A stretch of 64,000 bases of DNA from Neobacillus sp. YX16 (GTDB lineage: Bacteria > Bacillota > Bacilli > Bacillales > Cytobacillaceae). The stretch lies in NCBI RefSeq assembly GCF_030123505.1, contig NZ_CP126115.1, positions 32,501 through 96,500 of the forward strand, given 5' to 3'. Below are positions 29,122 to 38,543 of this stretch, in pieces (within the stretch, counting starts at the first letter, position 1; every line of letters starts with the position of its first letter). The translations under genes and the position numbers were made by a program. The notes under the pieces are model-generated. The model ran no database searches. It saw only the letters and a list, made by a program, of their open reading frames with translations, and had not been told where the DNA came from.

Positions 29122-32100
29122 ATGAACCAGAAAACACTTTTTAATGATGGATGGGAATTTGCCAAAAGTAGCCTGGAGACTACAGGTAGTGCGACTTTGA
29201 AATTTGACCCGGTCGACCTGCCCCATGATTGGCTTATCTATAATACATTGGATCTTTATGAAAACAGTATCGGCTGGTATCGTAAAACATTTACATATAC
29301 GAAAGAGGAAGAACAGGTTCTCTTGTGCTTTGATGGCGTTTATATGGAATCTTCCCTCTATGTGAATCAGCAGTTTATAGGAGAATGGAAATACGGTTAT
29401 TCCTCATTTGAACACGAGATCACAGAGAAGCTCATGGAGGGGGAAAATGAAATCTTGGTCAAGGTCGTACACCAGAGCCCCAATAGCCGATGGTACTCGG
29501 GTGCGGGCATCTACCGCAATGTATGGCTGAAGACAAGGGCTAAGACCTATATTGTAACGGATGGAATTTACATTACCACGAAACAGAAAGAGGATGGCTG
29601 GGAGGTAGAAGTCGATACAGACTTGAACATCAATGAAGATGGACACCTCTCCCATACGATTTCGTATAAAGGTCAAATGATTGCGGCTACTTCCGAAATG
29701 GTCGTGGCAGGCATAGATTCCAGAAAGCAGAACAGGCAAAGGCTAATGGTCAAAAACCCGGAGGTTTGGAGCCCAGATGAACCGAATCTTTATCAACTCA
29801 CAACCCAATTACAGCCAGTTGGAAAGGACCAGGAAATTGAATCCATATCCCAGAAAATAGGATTTCGAACCATTAACCTCAATCCGGAGCAGGGTTTTTT
29901 CCTAAATGGGAAAAGGATGAAATTAAATGGCGTTTGTGAACATCATGACTTGGGAGCATTAGGAGCCGCGTGCAATAAAACAGCCCTAGAAAGAAGATTT
30001 GCTATATTGAAGGAAATGGGTGTTAACGCAATCCGGACAGCTCACAATATGCCTGCTAAAGAACTGATGGATTTAGCAGATGAAATGGGAGTTCTTATCG
30101 TCTCGGAGGCCTTTGATATGTGGGAAAGGTCAAAAACGCCTTATGACTACGCAAGATTTTTTAAGGATTGGGCTCCTATTGATATAAAAAGCTGGGTTAT
30201 GAGAGACCGGAATCATCCTAGCTTGGTAATGTGGAGCATAGGAAATGAAATATATGATACCCATGCCGATGAAAGAGGGCAAGAATTAACAAAAATGCTT
30301 TTGGATGAGGTACGAAAATATGATACGAAGGAAAATGCAAGTGTGACCATTGGATCTAATTATATGCCGTGGGAGAATGCTCAAAAATGTGCGGATATTG
30401 TTAAGGTCGCAGGTTATAACTATGCAGAAAAATATTATCAAAAACATCATGAGGAGCATCCGGATTGGGTTGTCTATGGCAGTGAAACCGCCTCTGTTGT
30501 ACAAAGCAGAGGAATCTATCACTTCCCCTTTGAAAAATCGATACTGGCAGACGATGACGAGCAATGTTCTGCGCTTGGAAACAGTTCAACAAGCTGGGGA
30601 GCAAAGTCAATAGAAGCTTGTATTATAGCAGATCGAGACACCCCTTTCTCGCTCGGTCAATTTATTTGGACAGGATTTGACTATATCGGTGAACCAACGC
30701 CATATCATACCAAGAATTCCTACCTAGGACAAATTGATACGGCTACTTTTAAAAAGGATTCATTTTACATTTATCAAGCAGAATGGACAGATTACAAGAC
30801 AAGCCCAATGGTGCACATTTTTCCTTATTGGGAATTTAATAAAGGTCAAACCATTGATGTAAGGGTATGCTCCAATGCACCTAAAATTGAACTGCAATTC
30901 AATGGTGTCACCGTTGGTACCCATGATATTGACCATGTACATGGGACAGAACTAGTCGGGTGGTGGAAGCTCCCTTATCAAGAGGGAGAATTAAGGGCAC
31001 TTGCCTATGATGAAACAGGAAAAGTAATTGCAATGGATGTAAAAAGATCCTTTGGAGATGCAAAGAAGATATGTCTAAAGGCAGATAAAAAGGAACTTAT
31101 TGCAGATGGAAGGGATTTAATTTTTGTCGAAATTAGTATGGAAGATGAAAATGGTAATCCAGTAGAGAATGCCACTAACCGGGTAAATGTCCATGTTACG
31201 GGCGCAGGTCGGTTGCTTGGTCTAGATAATGGGGATAGTACAGATTACGACCAGTATAAAGGGAAAAGCAGAAGATTATTCAGCGGGAAGTTAATGGCCA
31301 TCATAGGAGCAACATTGGAACCAGGAAAGATTCAAATGGAGGTTTCCTCCAAAGGGTTAGAAACGCAGATGGCAGAATTTGGGTCTCTTCCAATGAAAGA
31401 TGCAGATGTAGAAGGAATCTCTGCACATATGAACAATCGTGACTTACCAGTTGTGATGGGAAGCAGTGAAGAGATGCCTCTCCGCAAAATTGAAATTATC
31501 AGCGAATCAGGACAATTGTTTGATGAATCAAGGAAAGAGATGGTTGTCCGGGCAAAGTTACACCCGCCGGATGCTTCTTATCAAGAAGTAGAGTGGAGTG
31601 TGGTGAATGAAGCAGGAATTGTATCAAATATTGCCAAGGTAGAGGCCTTTGGCCATGAAGCGAAGATTATCGCTTTAGGTGATGGAGAATTTAGAGTGCG
31701 TTGTACGAGCAAGAATGGTACTGACAAAACGAAACTAATATCTCAACTAGAATTCATCGCAGAGGGCCTTGGAACAGCTTATAAAGATCCATATGGTTTT
31801 ATCTCTGCAGGGCTATATGATTACAGCCAAGGGGAAGTAGGAAACGGGAACGAAAGAGGAGTGGCGACAAGCCGGGATGGTGAAACCCAAGTAGGTTTTC
31901 ATGACATCGACTTTGGCCTGTATGGCTCTGACGCCATCACGCTTCCGATTTTTGCTTTATCAAGTGAAGAATATTCCCTACAGATATGGGAGGGAATGCC
32001 TGATGAGGATGGAAGTGAATTGGTGGCGGATGTCATCTACCAAAAGGAATCGAAGTGGAATGTGTATCAAGAAGAAACCTATCGCTTGTCAAAGAGACTC

Positions 32101-32541
32101 CGCGGCATTACTTCGATTTGTTTTGTCCTTCAAAAGAAGGTGCACATCAAAGGATTTTCATTTGAAAAACAGAATCGCGCATTTGAACAAAACGATGCTG
32201 TCGAATGTGACCACATATACGGTGACACATTTGTTCTGAGAGAATATTGTGTGGAAGGTATTGGAAATAATGTCTCTCTAGAGTTTGAAGAGATGGATTT
32301 TACAAGTGAAGGTTGTACAAAACTTGCCATTAAGGGCAGATCGCCGATTGATAAAAATACGATTCATATCCGTATTGTTAATCAAGAAGGCGAAAGCAAT
32401 CAACTGGTTGAATTCACACAATCGGATGAATACGAAGAGCGAGTATTTGAATTAGAAAGAATAACTGGAGTACAAAAGGTAACCTTCATATTCCTGCCAG
32501 GTTCGAATTTTGACTTTGGCTGGTTCCGTTTTGAACGATAA
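29122..32541 (+). CDS. Large GH2 glycoside hydrolase
   Basis: 1139-residue GH2 enzyme without signal peptide. Order: sugar-binding jelly roll (about 1-165), Ig-like domain, TIM barrel with acid/base Glu376 (WSIGNEIYD) and nucleophile Glu455 (VYGSETAS), a DUF4982-like domain (about 560-650), a bacterial Ig-like segment near 660-740, and C-terminal beta-rich modules probably binding carbohydrate. GH2 members act on beta-galactosides, glucuronides or other beta-glycosides; the sequence does not settle which. In this island a beta-galactosidase acting on decorated xylan side chains is possible. AAAGGGAG precedes the ATG. It has its own upstream region with an inverted repeat (29026-29046) and a GACCGGTC palindrome (29087-29094). 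Confidence 0.85.
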   Translation: MNQKTLFNDGWEFAKSSLETTGSATLKFDPVDLPHDWLIYNTLDLYENSIGWYRKTFTYTKEEEQVLLCFDGVYMESSLYVNQQFIGEWKYGYSSFEHEITEKLMEGENEILVKVVHQSPNSRWYSGAGIYRNVWLKTRAKTYIVTDGIYITTKQKEDGWEVEVDTDLNINEDGHLSHTISYKGQMIAATSEMVVAGIDSRKQNRQRLMVKNPEVWSPDEPNLYQLTTQLQPVGKDQEIESISQKIGFRTINLNPEQGFFLNGKRMKLNGVCEHHDLGALGAACNKTALERRFAILKEMGVNAIRTAHNMPAKELMDLADEMGVLIVSEAFDMWERSKTPYDYARFFKDWAPIDIKSWVMRDRNHPSLVMWSIGNEIYDTHADERGQELTKMLLDEVRKYDTKENASVTIGSNYMPWENAQKCADIVKVAGYNYAEKYYQKHHEEHPDWVVYGSETASVVQSRGIYHFPFEKSILADDDEQCSALGNSSTSWGAKSIEACIIADRDTPFSLGQFIWTGFDYIGEPTPYHTKNSYLGQIDTATFKKDSFYIYQAEWTDYKTSPMVHIFPYWEFNKGQTIDVRVCSNAPKIELQFNGVTVGTHDIDHVHGTELVGWWKLPYQEGELRALAYDETGKVIAMDVKRSFGDAKKICLKADKKELIADGRDLIFVEISMEDENGNPVENATNRVNVHVTGAGRLLGLDNGDSTDYDQYKGKSRRLFSGKLMAIIGATLEPGKIQMEVSSKGLETQMAEFGSLPMKDADVEGISAHMNNRDLPVVMGSSEEMPLRKIEIISESGQLFDESRKEMVVRAKLHPPDASYQEVEWSVVNEAGIVSNIAKVEAFGHEAKIIALGDGEFRVRCTSKNGTDKTKLISQLEFIAEGLGTAYKDPYGFISAGLYDYSQGEVGNGNERGVATSRDGETQVGFHDIDFGLYGSDAITLPIFALSSEEYSLQIWEGMPDEDGSELVADVIYQKESKWNVYQEETYRLSKRLRGITSICFVLQKKVHIKGFSFEKQNRAFEQNDAVECDHIYGDTFVLREYCVEGIGNNVSLEFEEMDFTSEGCTKLAIKGRSPIDKNTIHIRIVNQEGESNQLVEFTQSDEYEERVFELERITGVQKVTFIFLPGSNFDFGWFRFER

Positions 32542-32595
32542 AAGATGAAATAAAGTAGGAAGCGCTGGATAAATGAATAAAGGGGAGTTGTCACA

Positions 32596-33579
32596 ATGAA
32601 TTATCGTGAACTAGGTAATACAGGAATAATGATCAGTGAAGTTAGCTTCGGAACATGGGCAATAGGGGGTTCATGGGGCAGGACTAGTGATATAGAAGCT
32701 CTGAAATCCTTAGAATATGCGATTGACCGAGGAGTGAACTTTTTCGATACGGCTGATGTATACGGGGATGGTCATAGTGAGGAGTTATTGGCCAAGGCCA
32801 CTAAGGGCAGGGAAGATGAGATACATGTTGCAACCAAGTTCTGCCGTCAGGGTGATATTTTTGATCCGAAAAATTACAGCTATGAAAAAGTAAGTTCCTA
32901 TTGTGAAGACAGCCTCCGCCGTTTAAACAGGGAAGCGATTGATTTGTATCAAATTCATTGCCCTGCAACAGAGATTTTGAAAGATGGCAGTGTCTTTGAA
33001 GCACTAGATCGCCTGAAGAAAGAAGGTAAAATCCGTCATTATGGAGTTAGTGTAGAAACCGTAGAAGAGGGACTCATTTGTTTAGAATATCCCAACGTAA
33101 AAAGCCTGCAAATCATATTTAATATGTTCCGCCAAAAGCCATTAGAAACATTAATACCCGAAGCTTATCAAAAAGGGGTAGGTCTTCTTGTTCGATTACC
33201 GCTTGCCAGTGGACTGCTAACTGGTAAATTTACCTCTGACCATGTTTTCGAAGCCAACGATCATCGCCGATTTAATGAAAATGGAGAGGCATTTAATGTT
33301 GGGGAAACCTTTGCAGGTCTTGGGTTCCATAAAGGTGTAGAATTGGCTGATGGGTTAAAGTGGATTGCAGAAGGCCGAAAATCAATGGCTAGTGCGGCAC
33401 TGCGATGGATTCTAGACCAAAAAGAAATTACATGTATCATTCCTGGATTTAAAAATGTTAAACAAGTCGAGGACAATCTCTCTGCCTTGGATACAAAGTC
33501 GTTTTCAGCAGAAGAAAAGCAAGAGATACAACGTTTCTATCAGGAAGAGGTAAAGGATTTTATTAGAGGCCCTTATTAA
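32596..33579 (+). CDS. Aldo/keto reductase
   Basis: 327-residue AKR-fold oxidoreductase of the YajO/Tas-like group with Asp51 and Tyr56 (FFDTADVYGDGH), the lysine in ATKF and His in YQIHCP forming the tetrad. The C-terminal IIPGFKNVKQVEDNL binds NADPH phosphate. Substrate unknown; reduction of a sugar aldehyde or ketone is expected. It follows the GH2 gene by 54 nt with GGGGAG before the ATG and precedes a bidirectional terminator, so GH2 and this gene look like a two-gene unit. Confidence 0.85.
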   Translation: MNYRELGNTGIMISEVSFGTWAIGGSWGRTSDIEALKSLEYAIDRGVNFFDTADVYGDGHSEELLAKATKGREDEIHVATKFCRQGDIFDPKNYSYEKVSSYCEDSLRRLNREAIDLYQIHCPATEILKDGSVFEALDRLKKEGKIRHYGVSVETVEEGLICLEYPNVKSLQIIFNMFRQKPLETLIPEAYQKGVGLLVRLPLASGLLTGKFTSDHVFEANDHRRFNENGEAFNVGETFAGLGFHKGVELADGLKWIAEGRKSMASAALRWILDQKEITCIIPGFKNVKQVEDNLSALDTKSFSAEEKQEIQRFYQEEVKDFIRGPY

Positions 33580-33621
33580 GGGAGCAAAACAATATAAACG
33601 CAGCTTAAGTTTTAAAAATGC

Positions 33622-33675
33622 AAAAGACAGATGGAAGGTTTCTTATTACAAGAAACACCTCCTATCTGTCTTTTT
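33622..33675. terminator. bidirectional terminator between convergent operons
   Basis: AAAAGACAGAT (33622-33632) pairs with ATCTGTCTTTT (33664-33674), with an inner TTTCTT/AAGAAA stem, and runs of A before and T after. It lies between the aldo/keto reductase gene (+) and the DUF624 gene (-). Confidence 0.85.
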
Positions 33676-33694
33676 CGTTGAACAATTTTAAAAG

Positions 33695-34321
33695 TTAGTT
33701 CATCTGTTTCTTTTTGTCTACTTTATTAAAAGCAAGATAGCCTGATGCCATTATTATTGCTGCTGAAAGACTGCCGCCGAAGAAAAAGCCTAAACCTGGG
33801 ATGAATTTCACCACAAAAAACATGGCAGCGATACCAGCGATCATTACGATATTTTCAAGAGGGTTAATGAGCATCATAAAAAATGAATTTTTAATCATCT
33901 GTATCAGTTTTAACTCATAATGAACATAAATCGGGAGCAGGTAAAACATTGTCATGACTACTGCAAACATAAACATGTAAAGAGGGATATGGATTGCATT
34001 CGTAAAACCGTTCCCCAAATTCTTCATGAAAACTAAATCAAGAACAATTAGTCCACATACAATTGCAACAAGTAAGCCTAGTCCATTACTGCGAAGAAAC
34101 TCAGATTTATAGGTTACCCAAAAGGTTCGAAAAATGGGGATATCCCCTTCCCCCATAATCCATTTACGAATGACTGTGAACATCGAAATCGTAGCAGGGA
34201 AAAGTCCGAGAACGACCAGACCGACCAACGAAAATCCAATCCATAATAAATTAATATAAGCAAATTTGGCAATCCATTCAGTAGCCGAATAGATCCGATT
34301 TGTCGTGCTAGTTCCACTCAC
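33695..34321 (-). CDS. YesL-family (DUF624) membrane protein, second copy
   Basis: 208-residue protein with about five membrane segments and the family core LGLFPATISMFTVIRKWI. Distant from the DUF624 protein at 22202. GTG at 34321 is chosen as start because GGAGGG lies 6 nt before it; the longer TTG frame overlaps that site. It is the last gene of the leftward xylo-oligosaccharide transporter operon, 17 nt after the MalG-type permease. Confidence 0.8.
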   Translation of the reverse strand: MSGTSTTNRIYSATEWIAKFAYINLLWIGFSLVGLVVLGLFPATISMFTVIRKWIMGEGDIPIFRTFWVTYKSEFLRSNGLGLLVAIVCGLIVLDLVFMKNLGNGFTNAIHIPLYMFMFAVVMTMFYLLPIYVHYELKLIQMIKNSFFMMLINPLENIVMIAGIAAMFFVVKFIPGLGFFFGGSLSAAIIMASGYLAFNKVDKKKQMN

Positions 34322-34338
34322 TCTAATCCCTCCAACAA

Positions 34339-35232
34339 TCAACCTTTGACTGAACCGGCTGCCATACCCTCAACAATCTTATTACTTAAGAATAAGAAGG
34401 TAAGTAGAATTGGCACAATACTGATAACAAGAGTGGCCCCAATGGCACCCCAATCTGTTAAGTATTGTCCTACGAAGTTGTTGATTCCAACAGTTAGTGT
34501 TTTCCAATTATCTGAACTGATGAATGTGTTTACAAAGACGAATTCATTCCAGTTATAAATCATGTTAATAATCGCAGTCGTTGATAGTACGGGCACGGTC
34601 ATCGGCAGGGTAATTTGGAAGAAGATTCGGTGCACCGAGCATCCATCCATTACCGCTGCTTCTTCAATTTCACGTGGGAAAGTTTTATAAAAACCTAATA
34701 AAATCATAATCGTTAACGGTAAGTTAAAGGCTGTATAAGACAAGACAATCGATGTTGGATTATCAATTAAATTTAAATTGTTATACATGTTAAACAAAGG
34801 AATTAATGTTGAATGCAAGGGAATCATATAAGCTACTAAAAATAATCCGAGAATGAGACCACTTAATTTCCAGTGCATCCGTGTAACAGCAAACGTTACG
34901 AAACTGGCAAGGATAATGGTAAGGACGACCGATAATACCGTAATCCAAACGCTGTTGAAAAAGTAAAGCCCAATATTTCCAGAAGTCCAAGCTTTTGTGT
35001 AGTTTTCCCATTGCGGGTCTTGTGGTAAAGCGAAAGGAGACATTCCAAACACTTCTTGATTGGTTTTCAGTGAAAAGAACACCAGCCAAACTAATGGGTA
35101 AATCTGAATAATAGCAAACAACCCTAATATTAGATAAAGAAAGCCAAATCCGATTTTGTTCAAGTATGATTTCTTCGTGGTTTTGGGCACGGAAAGGTTT
35201 GTTGTTGTTTGTTGTGTGCTAACCTCACTCAT
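34339..35232 (-). CDS. Sugar ABC transporter permease, MalG/XynG type
   Basis: 297-residue permease with six membrane segments (first near residues 28-50) and an EAA loop EIEEAAVMDGCSVHRIFF. It pairs with the MalF-type permease 16 nt upstream. AGGGGGAG precedes the ATG. By its two-component and binding-protein neighbours it matches XynG of the Geobacillus xylo-oligosaccharide transporter. Confidence 0.88.
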   Translation of the reverse strand: MSEVSTQQTTTNLSVPKTTKKSYLNKIGFGFLYLILGLFAIIQIYPLVWLVFFSLKTNQEVFGMSPFALPQDPQWENYTKAWTSGNIGLYFFNSVWITVLSVVLTIILASFVTFAVTRMHWKLSGLILGLFLVAYMIPLHSTLIPLFNMYNNLNLIDNPTSIVLSYTAFNLPLTIMILLGFYKTFPREIEEAAVMDGCSVHRIFFQITLPMTVPVLSTTAIINMIYNWNEFVFVNTFISSDNWKTLTVGINNFVGQYLTDWGAIGATLVISIVPILLTFLFLSNKIVEGMAAGSVKG

Positions 35233-35248
35233 CTTGTTTCACTCCCCC

Positions 35249-36127
35249 TTAAAATTGAACATCATCATTAGATTTCGTTAGTTTCGAGGTTAGCCAAGTC
35301 ATGATCAGACAAATTACTAGTAGTCCAAATCCGATGGCACTGCCATAACCAAAGTTATTCAATTTAAATGCTTCCTTGTACATATATGAGGCCATTACTT
35401 CACTTGCACCGTTTGGTCCTCCGCCAGTCATGACATAAATTAAGTCAAAATATTTCAATGAACCAACTACTGCAAGCATGATCGTTACTTTAAACACTCC
35501 AGAAATGAGCGGTAATTTAATTTTAAAAGCTATTTGTATCGGGTTAGCACCATCAATTTTTGCCGCTTCAATCACTTCATCTGGTACATTTTTTAATGCT
35601 GCATAATAAATAAGAATATAAAATCCTGCAAACTGCCAAATAACTGGGATGAAAATTGAGAAAAGAGCGATCTTAGGATCTGCTAACCAAATCGGTGTAT
35701 TTTCCACGCCAAACATTTCAAGTAATTTGTTGGCCATTCCATTCGTTGGGTCAAAAATCTTCATCCAAAGCTGGGCAATGGCTACAGATGATAATAACAT
35801 TGGAATTAAATAAATCTTACGTAATAAATCCGATCCCTTAATTTTACTAGCTAAAACAAGTGAGATTCCTAAATATAACAGTAAGCTAGCCGTAGAAAAA
35901 ATGGCTAATTGGAAAGAATGCCACGCACTTGTCCAGAAAACATTATCCTGAATCAAGGTGATATAATTTTCTAACCCAATAAATTTCATCTCACCAATTC
36001 CGTCCCAATCCATGAAACCATAATAACCTGATAATCCAATTGGAATATAGATAAGGACTAGTACGAGAAATAAAGCAGGGAGCGTATAAAGGGCGATTAC
36101 TAATTTATTCGACATAACATTTTTCAT
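35249..36127 (-). CDS. Sugar ABC transporter permease, MalF/XynF type
   Basis: 292-residue permease with six membrane segments (first near residues 10-30) and an EAA loop EVIEAAKIDGANPIQIAF. Likely XynF equivalent. A repeat element with a strong hairpin separates it from the binding-protein gene upstream, which may lower permease expression relative to the binding protein. Confidence 0.88.
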   Translation of the reverse strand: MKNVMSNKLVIALYTLPALFLVLVLIYIPIGLSGYYGFMDWDGIGEMKFIGLENYITLIQDNVFWTSAWHSFQLAIFSTASLLLYLGISLVLASKIKGSDLLRKIYLIPMLLSSVAIAQLWMKIFDPTNGMANKLLEMFGVENTPIWLADPKIALFSIFIPVIWQFAGFYILIYYAALKNVPDEVIEAAKIDGANPIQIAFKIKLPLISGVFKVTIMLAVVGSLKYFDLIYVMTGGGPNGASEVMASYMYKEAFKLNNFGYGSAIGFGLLVICLIMTWLTSKLTKSNDDVQF

Positions 36128-36151
36128 GTTGGTAGTCCCCTTCCTTTCTAT

Positions 36152-36295
36152 AAGGCTGTTTCGTAAAGATTGTTGTTAAAATCTTAAAGCCGATTTAAAC
36201 GTGGAAATAGCTATTTTGCGCTTTAGAATTAAGTTTGCAGGCTCTTTTCTTAAATTTTGTCCCAAAAAACAACAAAGTTTAAGAAAAGAGCCTTC
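36152..36295. repeat. dispersed repeat (copy A) with long hairpin
   Basis: Begins AAGGCTGTTT and ends AAAGAGCCTT, imperfect inverted ends. It matches the repeat at 57198-57383 over most of its left half (for example AATCTTAAAGC and GTTTGCAGGCTCTTTTCTTAAA-like segments). The right half forms a perfect 16-bp stem (36239-36254 with 36278-36293). It lies between the binding-protein and permease genes of the leftward operon. Confidence 0.75.
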
Positions 36296-36341
36296 TATAA
36301 AGAAGAGGACATATTTAGCAATATGCCCTCTTGCAAAGAAA

Positions 36342-37649
36342 TTATTTCTCAGAAGCAAGAGCCTCTTCTTGTGTTTTTGTGAACTCTTTAGGTGATGATT
36401 GTCCGCCAAATAATGCCTGAATCTGATTTAAGTGAACATCAGCCACCCCAGCAGACATTTGAACATCTGCATAAAGTGTTAGATTAGTAGCTTTCCCTAA
36501 ATCATTAAGAATGTCAATGTACATTTGGTCAAGATCGCCATTGGATGTATCAACTTTAGTTGCTGGAATAACACCAGCGTCAACAACGGAACGCTTGCCC
36601 CATTCTTCTACTAAGTAAGAAACAAATGCCTTCGCTTCGTCTTTTACTTTTGACTGTTCAGATACAAATAAACCAACACCAGGGCCGCCTACATAGCTAT
36701 CAATATCGCCTTTTCCACCTTCATATGTGGGGAACTTGAAGTATCCAACTTTTTCTTTAAATTCCTTAGCAACATCAGGGCTAGTAGTATAGTTTGGTAA
36801 TTCCCAAGTCGCCATTAAATACATGGCTGCTTGCTCATTCATAAAGTAACCTTTTGCTTCATCGTTTGATAGTCCGTTAAATCCTTTAACAAATGCACCC
36901 TTATCAACAAGTTTTGTAACTTCTTCAGCCGCTTTAACTAAAGCTGGATCTTCAAAACTTCCAGTACGATTGATCGCATTATTTAATGCCTCTGGTCCGC
37001 CAATACGGTCTGCAAGGTACATATACCACATAGAGCCTGTCCAGCGATCTTTGTTTCCTAAAGTGATTGGAGTAACACCTTTATCAACAAGTGTATCTAC
37101 AACGTTTAAGAACTCATCATAAGTCTCTGGAGCTTTTAAGTTATATTTCTTAAAAATTTCTTTATTGTAATACACAGGAGTAATGTTCAATTCGAGAGGT
37201 AAAGCGTATGTCTTTTCATCCACTGAGAAAGCATCAAGTGTACCAGCAACGAATTTATCTTTTTGGACAATATCATCTAATGGTGTGAACATATTTCCAT
37301 CAACGAAAGGTTGCATATAACCAGCAGCCCAAGTAATCCCAACATCTGGAAGTTCGTTTGAAGCAGATAAAACCTTGACTTTCTCTTTGTACTGTTCATT
37401 TCCTAAAATCTCCGTTTGAATATCGACATCCGGATTCTCTTCTTCATAAGCTTTGATAATGTTATCAACAATTGTATACTGGGCATTTGAACTGCCTTCT
37501 GGCCATAAATGCATCATTTTTACAACTGTTTTGTCACTGCTTGACTTACCCGAATCTTCAGATGTACTTGATGATGATGAACAGCCTCCTAAAACTAGCC
37601 CGCCCATTAATGCCAAAGATATCAAAGTGGAAAACGCTTTCTTTTTCAT
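36342..37649 (-). CDS. Sugar-binding lipoprotein, XynE type
   Basis: 435-residue family 1 extracellular solute-binding protein. The signal peptide has lipobox VLGGC (modified Cys23), then a serine linker. The mature part shows the typical hinge APETYDEFLNVVDTLVDKG and a YVGGPGVGLFVSEQS segment. It presumably binds xylo-oligosaccharides for the two permeases downstream. It is the first gene after the sensor/regulator pair, in the XynD-XynC-XynE-XynF-XynG order known from Geobacillus stearothermophilus. Confidence 0.88.
   Translation of the reverse strand: MKKKAFSTLISLALMGGLVLGGCSSSSSTSEDSGKSSSDKTVVKMMHLWPEGSSNAQYTIVDNIIKAYEEENPDVDIQTEILGNEQYKEKVKVLSASNELPDVGITWAAGYMQPFVDGNMFTPLDDIVQKDKFVAGTLDAFSVDEKTYALPLELNITPVYYNKEIFKKYNLKAPETYDEFLNVVDTLVDKGVTPITLGNKDRWTGSMWYMYLADRIGGPEALNNAINRTGSFEDPALVKAAEEVTKLVDKGAFVKGFNGLSNDEAKGYFMNEQAAMYLMATWELPNYTTSPDVAKEFKEKVGYFKFPTYEGGKGDIDSYVGGPGVGLFVSEQSKVKDEAKAFVSYLVEEWGKRSVVDAGVIPATKVDTSNGDLDQMYIDILNDLGKATNLTLYADVQMSAGVADVHLNQIQALFGGQSSPKEFTKTQEEALASEK
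37629..37642 (-). promoter_or_regulatory. possible cre site in the 5' end of the binding-protein gene
   Basis: On the minus strand AGAAAGCGTTTTCC, two mismatches at the outer positions of the cre consensus but a perfect AAAGCGTTTTC core. It covers codons 2-8. A second cre-like stretch with one mismatch (AGAAAACGCTCTCA on the plus strand) is at 37760-37773, at the end of the response regulator gene. Either could bring CcpA control. Confidence 0.4.
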
Positions 37650-37757
37650 TGAATTAAAACCCCCTTAATGTGTTTTCAGATATGTCTTACAATTAAAGTC
37701 TAACACCTAAGAAATAATCAAAAAAGGGGACTGAGATTAGGAAAAGTACCACCATTT

Positions 37758-38543
37758 TTAGAAAACGCTCTCATCGTTTACTTTTCGATAGGTACTTGGA
37801 GTTATCCCTTCAAGTTCCTTGAAAATTTTAATAAAGTATTTAGAAGTTTTATAGCCGACCTCTTCAGCAATTTCATTGATTGGCAGATTGGTTAAAATAA
37901 CCAATTCTTTTGCGCGCTGAATTCTTCTTCTTGTTACATACTCACTAAAATTTAGATTGGCCTGGTCCTTAAACAACACGCTAAAATAACTCGGATTCAA
38001 ATGAACATGAGCAGCTACGTCCTTTAAGGTCAATTCATCCTTTAGATGTTGATCGATATAGGCTATGGCTTTGCGAATAGGATCTTTCGATGAATCCATT
38101 TTGTTGTTGGTTTCGACTATTTTTTCATCCACTACTTTTTCAATCATCCCGGCTCTTACTTGCTTTTCCATAACCTTAACTGCTTCTTCAACAGCTTCAA
38201 TCAGCTTCTTTTTACCGATAGGCTTTAAAAGATAATTTACTACACCGAGCCTTAAAGCTTCCTGAGCATACTCAAACTCGGAGTAAGCGGAAATAACTAT
38301 GACCACAGGAGAGGACCCTTTTTCTTTCATGTTTTTTAACAGTTGTAATCCAGTCATCTCAGGCATGCGGATATCAGAAAGCAAAATATGAATCTTCTTT
38401 TCTTCCATAATCCCCAGGACTTCTTCGCCGCTATCCGCAGTGAGGATGGTAAAGTCACCATTATTCCAACTTTCTAACGTTCTCTGCAAGCCTTGCCTTG
38501 TTCTAGGTTCATCGTCAACGATTACGATATTTTTAGTAAGCAT
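37758..38543 (-). CDS. Two-component response regulator, AraC type (YesN/XynC-like)
   Basis: 261-residue regulator: receiver domain (1-120) with acidic pocket Asp10-Asp11, phospho-acceptor Asp57 in LLSDIRMPE and the lysine in NYLLKPIG; then an AraC/XylS-type double helix-turn-helix (about 158-255) with YKTSKYFIKIFKELEG. Its ATG follows the stop codon of the kinase gene without a gap, so the two are translationally coupled. It probably activates the transporter operon when oligosaccharide is sensed. Confidence 0.92.
   Translation of the reverse strand: MLTKNIVIVDDEPRTRQGLQRTLESWNNGDFTILTADSGEEVLGIMEEKKIHILLSDIRMPEMTGLQLLKNMKEKGSSPVVIVISAYSEFEYAQEALRLGVVNYLLKPIGKKKLIEAVEEAVKVMEKQVRAGMIEKVVDEKIVETNNKMDSSKDPIRKAIAYIDQHLKDELTLKDVAAHVHLNPSYFSVLFKDQANLNFSEYVTRRRIQRAKELVILTNLPINEIAEEVGYKTSKYFIKIFKELEGITPSTYRKVNDESVF

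Noticed and set aside
37453..37668. Plus-strand frames opposite the binding-protein start
   Set aside because: Shadows of the signal-peptide and serine-rich linker coding region.
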